Source of the DNA: Alphaproteobacteria bacterium
GTDB lineage: Bacteria; Pseudomonadota; Alphaproteobacteria; Micropepsales; Micropepsaceae
NCBI GenBank assembly: GCA_019241645.1
Contig: JAFAWQ010000029.1
Location: forward strand, 124,001 to 188,000
Direction: 5' to 3'
Length of the DNA: 64,000 bases
Shown: in pieces, positions 1 through 9,300 of the stretch
How positions within the stretch are numbered: the first letter of the stretch is position 1
Layout: every line of letters starts with the position of its first letter
Translations under genes and position numbers: made by a program
Notes under the pieces: generated by a model
Databases searched by the model: none
Told to the model about the DNA's origin: nothing
Seen by the model: the letters and a program-made list of their open reading frames with translations, nothing else

Positions 1-1
1 C

Positions 2-376
2 GAGTTCGCCGTGCTCGCCTTTCTCGAACGTGTGCCATACCTCGATGCGATCGGCATGCCGGAGCAACAGTCGCTCGCCTATGCGGCGCTGCGCATTTAC
101 GGCGCGGGTTTCAACATCGGTTTCCTTTTCCTGGGGCTGGGATCCGCCCTGTTCAGCTACCTCTGGCTGAAGTCCGGATACGTCCCAAAGGTCATCGCGG
201 TATGGGGAATACTCGCTTCGCTCTTGATGGCGGTTTGCATGGCCGTCGTGATGATTTTTCCCGCGCTCACGGCCTCCCTGTCCATTGTCTATCTGGCGCC
301 GATGGGAATCTACGAGATCGGCTTCGGCCTGTGGCTGCTGATCCGCGGAATCAGACCGCCAGCGGAAGCGATCTAA
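2..376 (+). CDS. DUF4386 family membrane protein (5' end outside window)
   Basis: The frame is open from base 2, so the true start lies upstream of the window; about 124 C-terminal residues are visible. They form three hydrophobic helices, with a conserved IYGAGFNIGFLF stretch followed by YLWLKSGYVPK and a final helix ending LWLLIRGI. The same pattern recurs in the next two genes, so this is the first visible member of a tandem trio. DUF4386 proteins are integral membrane proteins of unknown function. The next gene starts 10 nt after this stop, which suggests co-transcription. Confidence 0.75.
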   Translation, partial: EFAVLAFLERVPYLDAIGMPEQQSLAYAALRIYGAGFNIGFLFLGLGSALFSYLWLKSGYVPKVIAVWGILASLLMAVCMAVVMIFPALTASLSIVYLAPMGIYEIGFGLWLLIRGIRPPAEAI

Positions 377-386
377 GAGGCATTCC

Positions 387-1094
387 ATGCGCAAAGAATT
401 ATCGTTGCACTTCTACGCACGGCTGGCGGGTTTTTTATATCTCTTCATCATCGCGATCTTCGACGCCGCCGACTACTTCATCCTCACGCCCGCTATCGTG
501 CCGGGAAATTTTGCCGCTTCGGCACAAAATGTCATGGCGTCGGAAACGCTCTATCGTTTTGGTCTGGCATGCCAGTTCGCCGCCAGCTGGCTGACAATCG
601 GGCTGGCCGGATCTCTCTATGTGGTGGTCAGAGCGGTCGATCCCAGCGTCGCAATGTTTGCGCTGGCGTTCCGGATCGTCGAAGCGGCGCTGGGCAGCAT
701 CTGCACCCTCAGCAGTTTCGTCGCCTTGCGGCTCTACACCGGAGCTTCCACGGCCTTCGGCGAGGATCAGTCGCAAGTCCTGGTGCAGCTGCTGGGGCGT
801 TTCTACGGCGCCTGCTTTCAGATGACGGTGATCTTCTTCTCCGTCGGCTCAATCCTGTTCTTCTACCTGTTTCTGAAGTCACGCCTTATTCCCCGCCTGA
901 TTTCGGGTTTCGGGATTTTCGCTTCCATTCTTGTGACGCTGCTTGGTTTCTCCAATCTCGTCGTGCCGCGCTATTCGGAGGCGTTATCACCGGGCTGGAT
1001 CGCGATCCTGGTAGCTGAAGTGGCGGCAGGTTTATGGCTTCTCATCAAAGGCGTCGATTTGAGCTTTTGGAAAACGCGAGAGGCGCTCTCATGA
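387..1094 (+). CDS. DUF4386 family membrane protein
   Basis: A 235-residue hydrophobic protein with about six predicted membrane helices. It shares the family landmarks with its neighbours: an early ARLAGFLYL helix, a middle RFYGACFQM segment, a YLFLKSRLIPR loop, and a last helix ending GLWLLIKG. An AAGAGG ribosome site lies just upstream of the ATG. Its TGA overlaps the ATG of the next paralogue (ATGA), which points to translational coupling. The family's biochemical function is not known; inner-membrane location is inferred from the helices. Confidence 0.8.
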   Translation: MRKELSLHFYARLAGFLYLFIIAIFDAADYFILTPAIVPGNFAASAQNVMASETLYRFGLACQFAASWLTIGLAGSLYVVVRAVDPSVAMFALAFRIVEAALGSICTLSSFVALRLYTGASTAFGEDQSQVLVQLLGRFYGACFQMTVIFFSVGSILFFYLFLKSRLIPRLISGFGIFASILVTLLGFSNLVVPRYSEALSPGWIAILVAEVAAGLWLLIKGVDLSFWKTREALS

Positions 1095-1807
1095 TGGAAC
1101 GTCCGGCCGCGCAGGCGCGTATTGCCGGCGCCTGCTATCTGGTCACGATTTTCGCCGGCGCTTTCGCAGAATTTTTTTCCCGCGACAGCCTGACCGTCTC
1201 CGGCAATGCCGCCGCCACCGCGCACAACATCATCGTGCACGAAACCTTGTTTCGCTTTGGCCTGGCTGCCGATCTGGTGATGTTGGCGGCCTATCTTGGC
1301 GTGACGTGGCTGCTCTTCGTGCTGTTGAAACCGGTGAGCAAGAATATCTCCGGCCTTGCAGCGCTTTTCAGTCTGCTGGGAATCGCGGTTGTGGCGGCAA
1401 ACTCCATCAATCACGCCGCGGTTCTTGTCTTCCTGAAGGCGCAGACGCCGGCGCTGCAGCTGGATCAACTCAATGCGCTCGCCTACAGCTTCCTGCGGTT
1501 GCACGGCCAGGGTTACAACATCGCCAGCGTATTCTTCGGTTTTTATTGCGCGCTGATTGGTGGGCTCATTCTGCGATCCACGTTTCTGCCGCGGCTGGTC
1601 GGTGGGCTGATGCTGCTGGCGGGAATTTGTTTCCTGGTGGATTCCTTCGCCATCATTCTATCCCCGCAGTTTGCCAGGCTCCTTTATGTCTACACATCGA
1701 TTGCCAGTCTGGTGGGCGAAGGGTCGCTGACACTGTGGCTGCTGCTGTTCGGCGTGAATGAGACGCGCTGGCGCGAACAGGCAGGCTGTCACGGCATGAT
1801 GGCGTAA
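1091..1807 (+). CDS. DUF4386 family membrane protein
   Basis: Third tandem DUF4386 paralogue, 238 residues from the ATG that overlaps the previous stop codon. A longer frame from 1034 would overlap the upstream gene by about 60 nt and add a charged, non-conserved leader, so 1091 is preferred. It has the family signature ARIAGACYLV near the N terminus, RLHGQGYNIASVFFG in the middle, a short RSTFLPR loop and a terminal LWLLLFGV helix. Probably an inner-membrane protein of unknown function; the tandem copies suggest local duplication followed by divergence. Confidence 0.78.
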   Translation: MMERPAAQARIAGACYLVTIFAGAFAEFFSRDSLTVSGNAAATAHNIIVHETLFRFGLAADLVMLAAYLGVTWLLFVLLKPVSKNISGLAALFSLLGIAVVAANSINHAAVLVFLKAQTPALQLDQLNALAYSFLRLHGQGYNIASVFFGFYCALIGGLILRSTFLPRLVGGLMLLAGICFLVDSFAIILSPQFARLLYVYTSIASLVGEGSLTLWLLLFGVNETRWREQAGCHGMMA

Positions 1808-1834
1808 GTGAGCGAACTGCTGCAAAATCGCTGA

Positions 1835-2767
1835 ATGACGTTGCGTCTTGCTTTCATGGGTACGCCCGATTTTGCGGTGCCGACGCTTATTGAGCTGATC
1901 GGGCAGGGGCACGAGATTGCCGCCGTGTATACGCAACCGGCGCGGCCGAAGGGACGCGGACTGTCGGCGGAGCCGTCGCCGGTGGCGAAGGCCGCCCGGG
2001 CGCATAGCCTCGAGGTACGCACGCCTGTCACGTTGAAGAATGCAGAAGCGCAGGCGGAGTTCGCAGCGCTGGGTCTCGATGCGGCGGTGGTTGTCGCCTA
2101 CGGCCTGCTGCTGCCGAAGCCGATACTCGAGGCGCCGACGCTCGGTTGCTTCAATCTGCACGGTTCGCTGCTGCCGCGCTGGCGCGGCGCGGCGCCGATC
2201 CAGCGCGCAATCATGGCGTGCGATGCCGAAACCGGCGTCATGGCGATGCGGATGGAAGAGGGGCTCGACACCGGGCCGGTGCTGATGGCGGAGCGCGTCG
2301 CGGTTCGCCGCAAGACATACGGCGAATTGCATGATGAGCTGGCGCGCCTTGGCGCCGATCTGATGGTGCGGGCGCTGGCGGCGCTGGAGCGCGGCACCGC
2401 AACCGAATGCCCGCAAGCCGAGGAGGGTGTCACCTACGCGAAGAAGATTGCGAAAGAGGAAGCGCGCATCGACTGGACGAAATCGGCGCGCGAACTCGAT
2501 TGCCTGATCCGCGCGCTTTCCCCCTCACCGGGCGCGTGGTGCGAGGCGCGGGGCGAGCGTCTGAAGATTCTCTATGCCGAACCGGTAGCTGGCAACGGCG
2601 CGCCGGGCGAAATTCTCGACGACGAACTGACCGTCGCCTGCGGCGATGGCGCATTGCGCCTCACGCGCCTGCAGCGCGCCGGAAAGTCGGCAATGACCAC
2701 ATCGGAACTGTTGCGGGGATTCCCGCTGAAAAAGGGCGAATTACTGGATCACCATCGGGACGTTTAG
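1835..2767 (+). CDS. fmt: Methionyl-tRNA formyltransferase
   Basis: A 310-residue protein of normal family length. It transfers a formyl group from 10-formyl-tetrahydrofolate to initiator Met-tRNA in the cytoplasm. The N-terminal formyltransferase fold begins [12 protein letters not shown]. The catalytic residues are visible as N107 and H109 in [13 protein letters not shown] and D145 in [10 protein letters not shown]. The C-terminal OB-like domain covers roughly residues 205-300. The peptide deformylase gene def, often its partner, is not adjacent here. The last 27 nt overlap convergently with the next gene on the opposite strand. Confidence 0.96.
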   Translation: MTLRLAFMGTPDFAVPTLIELIGQGHEIAAVYTQPARPKGRGLSAEPSPVAKAARAHSLEVRTPVTLKNAEAQAEFAALGLDAAVVVAYGLLLPKPILEAPTLGCFNLHGSLLPRWRGAAPIQRAIMACDAETGVMAMRMEEGLDTGPVLMAERVAVRRKTYGELHDELARLGADLMVRALAALERGTATECPQAEEGVTYAKKIAKEEARIDWTKSARELDCLIRALSPSPGAWCEARGERLKILYAEPVAGNGAPGEILDDELTVACGDGALRLTRLQRAGKSAMTTSELLRGFPLKKGELLDHHRDV

Positions 2768-3223
2768 TGCGTGCCTGTTCGATCCATACTTGATCATGCC
2801 CGAAAGCGTTGCTGGGCCGGGCGAGTTTGGGATCGTGATCGCCTCGTCGCGGCCGTAAATGATACCAGGACCGCATGTGCCGTTCACGACGCTGTATTTC
2901 GCTAGAACCACCTTCTTGCCGGCCTGCTCCTGTGCGAGTTCCAAACTACCTTTGCATGGTCCGCTATAGCTGTTGTCGTTGATCAGTGTTTCGATGTTGT
3001 AGCTCTTGCCTATCTTGAGCACGCCGGTCGGAAAGGCGATGTCCCAATTATTGGTGCCGGCCCCGGGTACGCCGTTGAATGTCGGTACAACGCCGTTAGG
3101 ATCGACTTCGCCAGCTGTAACGATGGTTACGACCATTCCAGAATCATGCACAGGACGTGTCGCTGCGCCGGACGGATTCGGGAACGCAAACGCCGTTCCG
3201 GCCAAAAATAATACTGCAAGCAT
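2741..3223 (-). CDS. Small secreted protein of unknown function
   Basis: 160 residues beginning with a clear signal peptide ([13 protein letters not shown], hydrophobic, small residues at the cleavage site). A GGGGAG ribosome site lies about 9 nt upstream of the ATG. The mature part is polar, rich in Gly, Asn and Pro, with two cysteines (GPCKG and GTCGPG) that could form a disulfide. No family was recognised. Its C-terminal codons overlap the 3' end of fmt on the other strand by 27 nt. The gene stands alone next to the palindrome-rich block. Periplasmic or extracellular location is inferred. Confidence 0.65.
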   Translation of the reverse strand: MLAVLFLAGTAFAFPNPSGAATRPVHDSGMVVTIVTAGEVDPNGVVPTFNGVPGAGTNNWDIAFPTGVLKIGKSYNIETLINDNSYSGPCKGSLELAQEQAGKKVVLAKYSVVNGTCGPGIIYGRDEAITIPNSPGPATLSGMIKYGSNRHALNVPMVIQ

Positions 3224-3538
3224 TTCGCTACTCCCCGTCAGACATTCGTACAGAGAACCTTACTCATAGCCATAGGAGGAGGGCTAGCCGGGCATGCCTT
3301 GCGAAGCCACAATCGTGCTCCGAACTGGTGAGAACAATTGTAGAACTTTCGTTGACTTTGGCCCGTGCAGCTGTTATTTTTTTTGGTCCGCTTCAGGAGG
3401 GCGGAACGGCACCTATGATGAGCGAGAACAGCCGCCAAAACTTCGACATTCACCGTTGCGTCGGGACAACCGCTGGCGCGGGTGCGGGTGCTGTTGTGTC
3501 GATGGGCGACCCCAGCCCAGGGGGGAGGGGGATAGAGG

Positions 3539-3801
3539 CCTTCGTGAAAACGAAGATCAAGATATTGCGGTTTTTTCGCACCAGGCCGACGAGATGTAGC
3601 TGGTGGGTTCCTCCCTCGCCGAGCGGGAGGGGGACCACGCGAAGCGTGGTGGAGGGGGCATTTACCGGCACGTCGCCCCCCTCCCCGCCTGCGGCGGTAC
3701 TCCCCTGCTGCGCGGGTGGAGAGCCAAATCGGTCCGACCGGCAACCCGCTGACCGCATGTCTGCCGGCAGGGGAGAGGGGGGCGATCCTTCGTGAAAACG
3801 A
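3539..3801. repeat. Palindrome-rich block bounded by a 15-bp direct repeat
   Basis: The 606-nt gap 3224-3829 has no convincing gene. Its right part is made of G/C-rich inverted repeats. The 15-mer CCTTCGTGAAAACGA occurs at 3539-3553 and again at 3787-3801. Both copies follow a G-tract module (GGGGGGAGGGGG and GGGGAGAGGGGGG), so the two ends look like copies of one repeat type. Inside are a hairpin at 3634-3650 (ACCACGC/GCGTGGT, 3-nt loop) and an inverted-repeat-bounded unit at 3674-3784. These resemble alphaproteobacterial intergenic palindromic repeats. Confidence 0.7.
3674..3784. repeat. Palindromic repeat unit with imperfect terminal inverted repeats
   Basis: A 111-nt unit starting CGCCCCCCTCCCCGCC (3674-3689) and ending GGCAGGGGAGAGGGGGGCG (3766-3784). 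The ends are imperfect inverted repeats of each other. It lies inside the larger block 3539-3801, directly upstream of nrdJ. It has no transposase and is far too small to be autonomous. The likeliest reading is a REP-like or MITE-like element; a transcription-terminating role is also possible. Confidence 0.55.
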
Positions 3802-3829
3802 CCACACTCTGTCTTGTGGGCAGTAGGCC

Positions 3830-6172
3830 GTGACCCACCAGAACTTGCCGCGTCAAATCTGGGACCTGAAATACCGCTTCAAGGCGGCGGACGGCACCCC
3901 GATCGACAACGAGCCGGAGGACACCTTGGGGCGCGTCGCGGTCGCCGCAGCGCAGGCGGAAGCATTTGAGCATCGCGAGCGATGGGCGGCGGAATTCGCC
4001 GGCGCGCTGAAGGGCCATCGTTTTCTTCCCGCCGGCCGCATTCTCGCGGGTGCTGGCACGGGCCGCAGCGTCACGCTCTTCAACTGCTTCGTCATGGGCA
4101 CGATTCCCGATTCGATGGATGGCATCTTCTCGCATCTGCGGGAAGCCGCGCTCACGCTGCAGCAAGGTGGCGGCATCGGCTACGACTTTTCCAGCTTGCG
4201 CCCGCGCGGCGCGGAAGTGCGCGGCGTCGGCGCCGACGCCTCCGGTCCCGTCTCCTTCATGGAAGTGTGGGACGCAATGTGCCGCACCATCATGAGTGCG
4301 GGCTCTCGCCGCGGCGCCATGATGGCGACCTTGGCCTGCGATCATCCGGATATCGAGGCGTTCGTTGAAGCCAAGCGCACGCATGGCCGCCTTACCATGT
4401 TCAATCTGTCGGTGCTGGTAAGCGACGCGTTCACGGCGGCGGTGAAAGCCGATTCCGAGTGGCCGCTGCAATTCGCGAGGCGCGTTTTCAAGACGGTTCG
4501 GGCCCGCGATTTGTGGGAGCGCATCATGCGCGCCACCTACGAAACCGCGGAGCCGGGCGTCATCTTCATCGACCGGGTCAACGCGGAAAACAATCTCTCA
4601 TATTGCGAAACCATTCGCGCCACCAATCCGTGCGGCGAACAGCCGTTGCCGCCGTATGGCGCCTGCCTACTCGGCTCGATCAATCTGGCGAAACTGGTGC
4701 GCAATCCTTTCGACGACGATGCGGCGCTCGATGAAGACGAGCTGGAACGGCTGACGCGTACGGCGGTGCGCTTTCTCGACGACGTCATCGACATTTCGCG
4801 CTTTCCGCTGCCGGAGCAGCGCGCGGAAGCGCTGTCCAAGCGCCGCATCGGCCTTGGTGTCACAGGACTCGCGAATGCGTTGATCCTCTGCCGCGCGCGC
4901 TATGGTTCGCCGGAAAGCATCGCGCTCATCGAGCGCTGGCTGTCAGGCTTGCGTAACGCCGCCTATCGCGCATCGGTGGAACTGGCAAGTGAGAAGGGCG
5001 CTTTTCCGCTGTTCGATCGAGAGGAGTATCTGGCGCGGCCGAACATCCAGCGCCTCCCGCAAGACATCCGCGATGGCATCGCGGCGCATGGCATCCGCAA
5101 CGGATTGCTGACCTCCATCGCGCCGACCGGCACGATTTCGCTGTTCGCCGGCAACGTTTCGAGCGGCATCGAGCCGGTGTTTGCCTATCGCCACACGCGC
5201 AAAGTGTTGAAGCCCGACGGCACCAGCAGCAGCGAAGAGGTGGAAGACTTCGCTTTGCATGTTTTTCGCGAGAAGTTCGGCGAAGATGCCGCGTTGCCGG
5301 ATTATTTCGTCAGCGCGCAGACGCTTTCGCCGGACGATCATCTTGCCATGCAGGCGGCGGCGCAGAAATACATCGACAGCTCCATCTCCAAAACCATCAA
5401 CGTGCCGGCAGATATGTCCTTCGAGGCTTTCGAGGACATTTACCGCAGGGCCTATGAGCTGGGCTGTAAAGGCTGCACCACATACCGCCCGAGCGCCGTG
5501 CGCGGCGCGGTGCTGGAGGTGCGGCGCGATGATTCGCGCGACCAAGCGGCTGAGTACGGCCCGGTAATGCCCGCCCCGATCGAAAATCCGGACGAGCCGT
5601 CCTTGCCGCTGCCCTTGCCGCCGCCAAAGCGACATGAAGGCGGCGTGGTGTACATGACGCAGCCGCTGGATCGCCCGGAGGTGCTGCTGGGCCAGACCTA
5701 CAAGATCAAATGGGCCGATTCCGATCACGCCTTCTACATCACCATCAACGACATCCAGTCCGATGGCCGCAGGCGTCCGTTCGAGATCTTCATCAACTCC
5801 AAGAACATGGAGGCCTATGCCTGGACGCTTGGCCTCACCCGCATGATCAGCGCCGTGTTCCGCCGTGGCGGCGATGTCTCCTTTGTGGTCGATGAGCTGA
5901 AGGCGGTGTTCGATCCGCGCGGCGGCCAATGGATGAGCGGCCGCTACGTGCCGTCATTGCTCGCTGCCATCGGCGAGGTGATCGAGCGTCACATGATCGC
6001 CACCGGCTTCATGACGCCGCGGGAAACGGTTATGCCCGCTGAGGTGCGCGCCATGGCCGTGGGCGCGGAAGGTGTGCCTGCCAAGCCGTGTCCCCGCTGC
6101 GGTTCGCCCAGCTTCGTGAAGATCGAGGCCTGCGACACCTGCCTCACCTGCGGCTATTCGCGTTGCGTTTGA
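3830..6172 (+). CDS. nrdJ: Adenosylcobalamin-dependent (class II) ribonucleotide reductase
   Basis: 780 residues from a GTG start. The enzyme reduces ribonucleotides to deoxyribonucleotides using adenosylcobalamin, so it does not need oxygen. Visible marks are the redox cysteine C86 (LFNCFVMG), the active-site segment NPCGEQPLPP with C268 and E270, and the following GACLLGSINL. A TSCPD-type domain covers roughly residues 620-730. The C terminus is a CPRCG...CLTCGYSRC cysteine cluster expected to shuttle electrons from thioredoxin or bind metal. No B12 riboswitch was recognised in the repeat-filled upstream region. Confidence 0.95.
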   Translation: MTHQNLPRQIWDLKYRFKAADGTPIDNEPEDTLGRVAVAAAQAEAFEHRERWAAEFAGALKGHRFLPAGRILAGAGTGRSVTLFNCFVMGTIPDSMDGIFSHLREAALTLQQGGGIGYDFSSLRPRGAEVRGVGADASGPVSFMEVWDAMCRTIMSAGSRRGAMMATLACDHPDIEAFVEAKRTHGRLTMFNLSVLVSDAFTAAVKADSEWPLQFARRVFKTVRARDLWERIMRATYETAEPGVIFIDRVNAENNLSYCETIRATNPCGEQPLPPYGACLLGSINLAKLVRNPFDDDAALDEDELERLTRTAVRFLDDVIDISRFPLPEQRAEALSKRRIGLGVTGLANALILCRARYGSPESIALIERWLSGLRNAAYRASVELASEKGAFPLFDREEYLARPNIQRLPQDIRDGIAAHGIRNGLLTSIAPTGTISLFAGNVSSGIEPVFAYRHTRKVLKPDGTSSSEEVEDFALHVFREKFGEDAALPDYFVSAQTLSPDDHLAMQAAAQKYIDSSISKTINVPADMSFEAFEDIYRRAYELGCKGCTTYRPSAVRGAVLEVRRDDSRDQAAEYGPVMPAPIENPDEPSLPLPLPPPKRHEGGVVYMTQPLDRPEVLLGQTYKIKWADSDHAFYITINDIQSDGRRRPFEIFINSKNMEAYAWTLGLTRMISAVFRRGGDVSFVVDELKAVFDPRGGQWMSGRYVPSLLAAIGEVIERHMIATGFMTPRETVMPAEVRAMAVGAEGVPAKPCPRCGSPSFVKIEACDTCLTCGYSRCV

Positions 6173-6182
6173 AGACGCGGCC

Positions 6183-7378
6183 ATGACCGCGCCGTTCGTC
6201 ATCTCCAACGAGCAGGCGCGCGCACTCATTCTGGCGCGAACGCATTTGTCCGAGACGCGCGCGCAGTCCGGCAGCGCCGCAATCCCGCCGCTGATCGAGA
6301 AGCTGGGCTACGTGCAGCTCGATCCCATACGCGTGGTGGAGCGCGCGCACCATCACATCCTGTTCGCGCGCAACAGCGCCTACAAACCGAAACAGCTGGC
6401 GACCCTGCAATCGCGCGAGCCGTTGTTTTTCGAGAACTGGACGCACGACTCGTCACTCATTCCAATACAGTTCTACCCCTGGTGGCGGCATCGCTTCTCG
6501 GCTGTGAAGCAGCGCATCGAGCATTGGCGCGAGCGCTTCGGCGACGAACGGAACCTGAAGATCGTCCGCGAGCATATCGAAAAGCATGGTGCTGCCCGGG
6601 CGCGCGATTTCCTCCACCTTGGCGGTCGCACCGGTCCGTGGTGGGGCTGGGGCCGGCGAAGGCCGCGCTGGAATTTCTATGGCGCTCGGGCGAATTGGCG
6701 GTCGTGCGCCGCAACGGCTTCGAGAAGATCTACGATATGCCCGAGCGGGTCATTCCAAAAGCGTTGTGCGCGGCACGCCCCTCACATCGCCAAATGTTGG
6801 AATGGAGTTGCGATCACGCACTGCAACGGCTCGGTGCGGCGACGCCAAAAATGCTGGCCGATTTCTGGGGCCACATTTCCATCGACGAGGCGAAATCCTG
6901 GATTGCGGCGGAGAAGAAGCGCGGACAGTTGCTCGATGCCGTCCTTGAAGGCGCCAGTGGTCAGCGTGACTTCGCGGCCGTGACGCGACCGGATATCGAG
7001 GCCCAGATTGCATCCTTGCCTGTGTCATCGTCGCGGATTCGCGCCCTTGCTCCCTTCGATCCGCTGCTTCGAGATCGCGATCGTGCCGAGCGACTCTTCG
7101 GTTTCGCCTACCGCATCGAAGTCTATGTGCCGCAGCACAAGCGCAAGCACGGGTACTACATCTTCCCTTTGCTGGAGAGCGACCGGCTGGTGGGGCGCAT
7201 CGACCTGAAGGCGGAGCGCGAGCAGGACAGGCTCGCGGTTCGTGGCCTGTGGCTGGAGCCGGGCCTCTCGCTCAGCAAGCTGCGCCGCGCGAAACTTGAA
7301 CAGGAACTCGCGCGCCAGGCGCGGCTGGCCCAGGTGCGCGACATCATATTCCCGGCATCCGCGCTCAAGACCGGCTAA
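6183..7378 (+). pseudogene. YcaQ-like winged-helix (HTH_42) protein interrupted by a frameshift
   Basis: Two overlapping frames together make one YcaQ-family protein of about 398 residues. This family includes the E. coli interstrand-crosslink DNA glycosylase YcaQ. The first frame runs from 6183 through GGRTGPWWGWG, then becomes nonsense. The family sequence resumes one base out of phase as GPAKAALEFLWRSGELAV and continues to 7378. The break lies in the run GGGGCC at 6649-6654, consistent with loss of one base. It could be a real inactivating mutation, a phase-variable tract or an assembly error; the rest shows no other damage. Confidence 0.75.
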
Positions 7379-7386
7379 ACGGACGC

Positions 7387-8259
7387 ATGCGCTATTCCAG
7401 CCGCTTCTTTCTGTACGGCCCTTTCGCCGGTCTGCTCATTCTGACCGGGCTGGTGTCGGTTCACTGGTGGTCGGTGGCGAACGCGTGGGCCGAGCGGCTC
7501 GACCGGGCGAACGGTCACGAAATCGCGCCTGGTGTCCGCATGCGCTTTTCGGAAAAGCGGCTCGCAGGATTCCCTTTCCGCCTGGATGTGGTGCTGAAAA
7601 ACCTGCGGATGGAAGTTGCCGAATCTGGCGGCCCAATCATCTGGACCACGGAAGAATTTGCCGCGCACGCGCTCTCCTATGGCCGGGTGCAGATGATCTT
7701 TGAATCGGCAGGCAGGCAGACGATTTCCTGGGTTGCCCCGCAAGGCATCACGCATCGTTTTTCGTTTCTGCCGGGCACCTTCCGAGCCAGTGCGATGCTC
7801 GAGCAGAGCAAGCTCGTCCGCTTCGATTCCGAGATCGTTGACCTCGATGGCGGCGAATTTCGCGCCCGCGATCTTCAACTCCATGCCCGCCAATCGCGCG
7901 ATGGCCTGGATCTGTATCTGAAACTGGACGGGGCACAGGTGACAGCCGGTTATGCAGCAGCGCTGGGCCCTGACATCACTGTGTTGCTCGCGCGCGGGCG
8001 CTTGAATCGCAGCGACATGTTCGCGCCGGTGCTTGCCGGGCAGGCGTCGCAGCAGCAAGTCTTCGAGAGATGGCGACAGTCCGGCGGCAAGCTTGGCATC
8101 AGTGAACTGACGGTTACCCGCGGAAAGGAACGGCTCACTTTCGCCGGAGAGCTGATGCTGGACGAGAGGCACGATCTGGCCGGCACGCTACGCGCGCAGA
8201 ATGGCACGACCTTACAGTTTGCCGGGAACCATATTTCCCGCCTCGACCTGTTGCCGTAA
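7387..8259 (+). CDS. DUF2125 domain-containing protein
   Basis: 290 residues. The N-terminal hydrophobic stretch (FFLYGPFAGLLILTGLVSVHWW, residues 7-28) looks like an uncleaved signal anchor, so the rest should face the periplasm. The family segment RFSEKRLAGFPFRLD follows. DUF2125 proteins are common in alphaproteobacteria and often sit beside tyrC and metX, exactly as here; their function is unknown. The gene starts 8 nt after the frameshifted YcaQ-like gene and ends 11 nt from the convergent tyrC. Confidence 0.8.
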   Translation: MRYSSRFFLYGPFAGLLILTGLVSVHWWSVANAWAERLDRANGHEIAPGVRMRFSEKRLAGFPFRLDVVLKNLRMEVAESGGPIIWTTEEFAAHALSYGRVQMIFESAGRQTISWVAPQGITHRFSFLPGTFRASAMLEQSKLVRFDSEIVDLDGGEFRARDLQLHARQSRDGLDLYLKLDGAQVTAGYAAALGPDITVLLARGRLNRSDMFAPVLAGQASQQQVFERWRQSGGKLGISELTVTRGKERLTFAGELMLDERHDLAGTLRAQNGTTLQFAGNHISRLDLLP

Positions 8260-8270
8260 CGCTCCTGGCC

Positions 8271-9197
8271 TCAGGTTTTCTTCCGTAACCGGCCGAAGTT
8301 TGGCGCCGCCGTATCCTGGCCCGCCTCGACGATGCTTCGACGGATCGCGCGCGTGCGGGTGAACAGGTTGAACAGCGCTTCGCCATCGTCCCACCGAATG
8401 GCGCGCTGAAGCGCTGTCAAATCTTCGCTGAACCGCCCAAGCATCTCCAGCACGGCTTCCCGGTTGTTCAGGAACACGTCGCGCCACATCGTAGGATCGG
8501 ACGCGGCGATGCGGGTGAAGTCGCGAAAGCCGCCGGCGGAATATTTGATGACCTCGCCTTGTGTCACGGTTTCGAGGTCGGCGGCGGTCCCGACAATGTT
8601 ATAGGCGATCAGATGCGGCACGTGGCTGGTGATGGCGAGCACCAGATCGTGGTGCCTCGCGTCCATGATTTCCACTTCGCTACCGCAGCGCCGCCAGAAG
8701 GTCTTCACCGTTTCCACCGCCTGCGCATCGGTGTCCGGTGTCGGCGTCAGCACGCACCAGCGGCCATCGAACAGCTCTGCGAAGCCGGCCTCGGGACCGG
8801 ATTGCTCCGTGCCGGCAATGGGGTGGGCCGGCACGAAATGAGTTCCCTCCGGAACATGCGGAGCCACATCGCGAATGACAGCAGCCTTGACCGAACCGAC
8901 ATCGCTCACAATTGCGCCCGGCTTCAGATGAGGCGCCATCTGCCGCATCAGATCGCCGAAGGCACCTACAGGCGCCGCTAGCACCACGAAATCGGCGTCG
9001 CGCACAGCGGGTTGGAGTGTGTCATGGAGGCTGTCAGCGAAGCCGATTCGCTTCGCTTTCTCCAGCGTTTCGGCATGCGGCGCGAAGCCGGCAATGTGCG
9101 CTGCAAGGCCCGCCCGCCGCATGGCGTGTGCCATCGAGGAGCCGATGAGTCCTATGCCCAACAGGGCCACTTTGGCGAAGAGCGGGTTCGAATCCAT
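8271..9197 (-). CDS. tyrC: Prephenate (cyclohexadienyl) dehydrogenase
   Basis: 308 residues from MDSNPLFAKV; an upstream in-frame start at 9257 only adds a charged tail. It catalyses NAD(P)-dependent oxidative decarboxylation in tyrosine synthesis, acting on prephenate or arogenate. The Rossmann fold starts VALLGIGLIGSS. Further marks are VGSVKAAV, the HFVPAHPIAG substrate segment and the helix TSHVPHLIAYN with the expected catalytic histidine. The C-terminal dimerisation domain ends in arginine-rich RTRAIRRSI. It is divergent from metX, a common alphaproteobacterial arrangement. Preference for prephenate versus arogenate cannot be read from the sequence. Confidence 0.92.
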   Translation of the reverse strand: MDSNPLFAKVALLGIGLIGSSMAHAMRRAGLAAHIAGFAPHAETLEKAKRIGFADSLHDTLQPAVRDADFVVLAAPVGAFGDLMRQMAPHLKPGAIVSDVGSVKAAVIRDVAPHVPEGTHFVPAHPIAGTEQSGPEAGFAELFDGRWCVLTPTPDTDAQAVETVKTFWRRCGSEVEIMDARHHDLVLAITSHVPHLIAYNIVGTAADLETVTQGEVIKYSAGGFRDFTRIAASDPTMWRDVFLNNREAVLEMLGRFSEDLTALQRAIRWDDGEALFNLFTRTRAIRRSIVEAGQDTAAPNFGRLRKKT

Positions 9198-9300
9198 CGC
9201 GTGGCCATCGCCTGTCTGCTGCACGGCCTTTTTGCGGGTTCGCAAAGCCAAAGGCAAAACTTCGATTGACTGCCCTTGAGTGCCCGCCTAACCGCCGCTC

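Noticed and set aside
3224-3829. Possible CRISPR array or B12 riboswitch upstream of nrdJ
   Set aside because: The repeats are palindromes of different types with irregular spacing, not direct repeats with spacers, and no B12-box-like conserved segment was found.
9198-9300. SAM-II riboswitch or clear promoter upstream of metX
   Set aside because: A TTGACT at 9266-9271 has no good -10 partner at the right distance from the start codon, and the SAM-II core is not visible.
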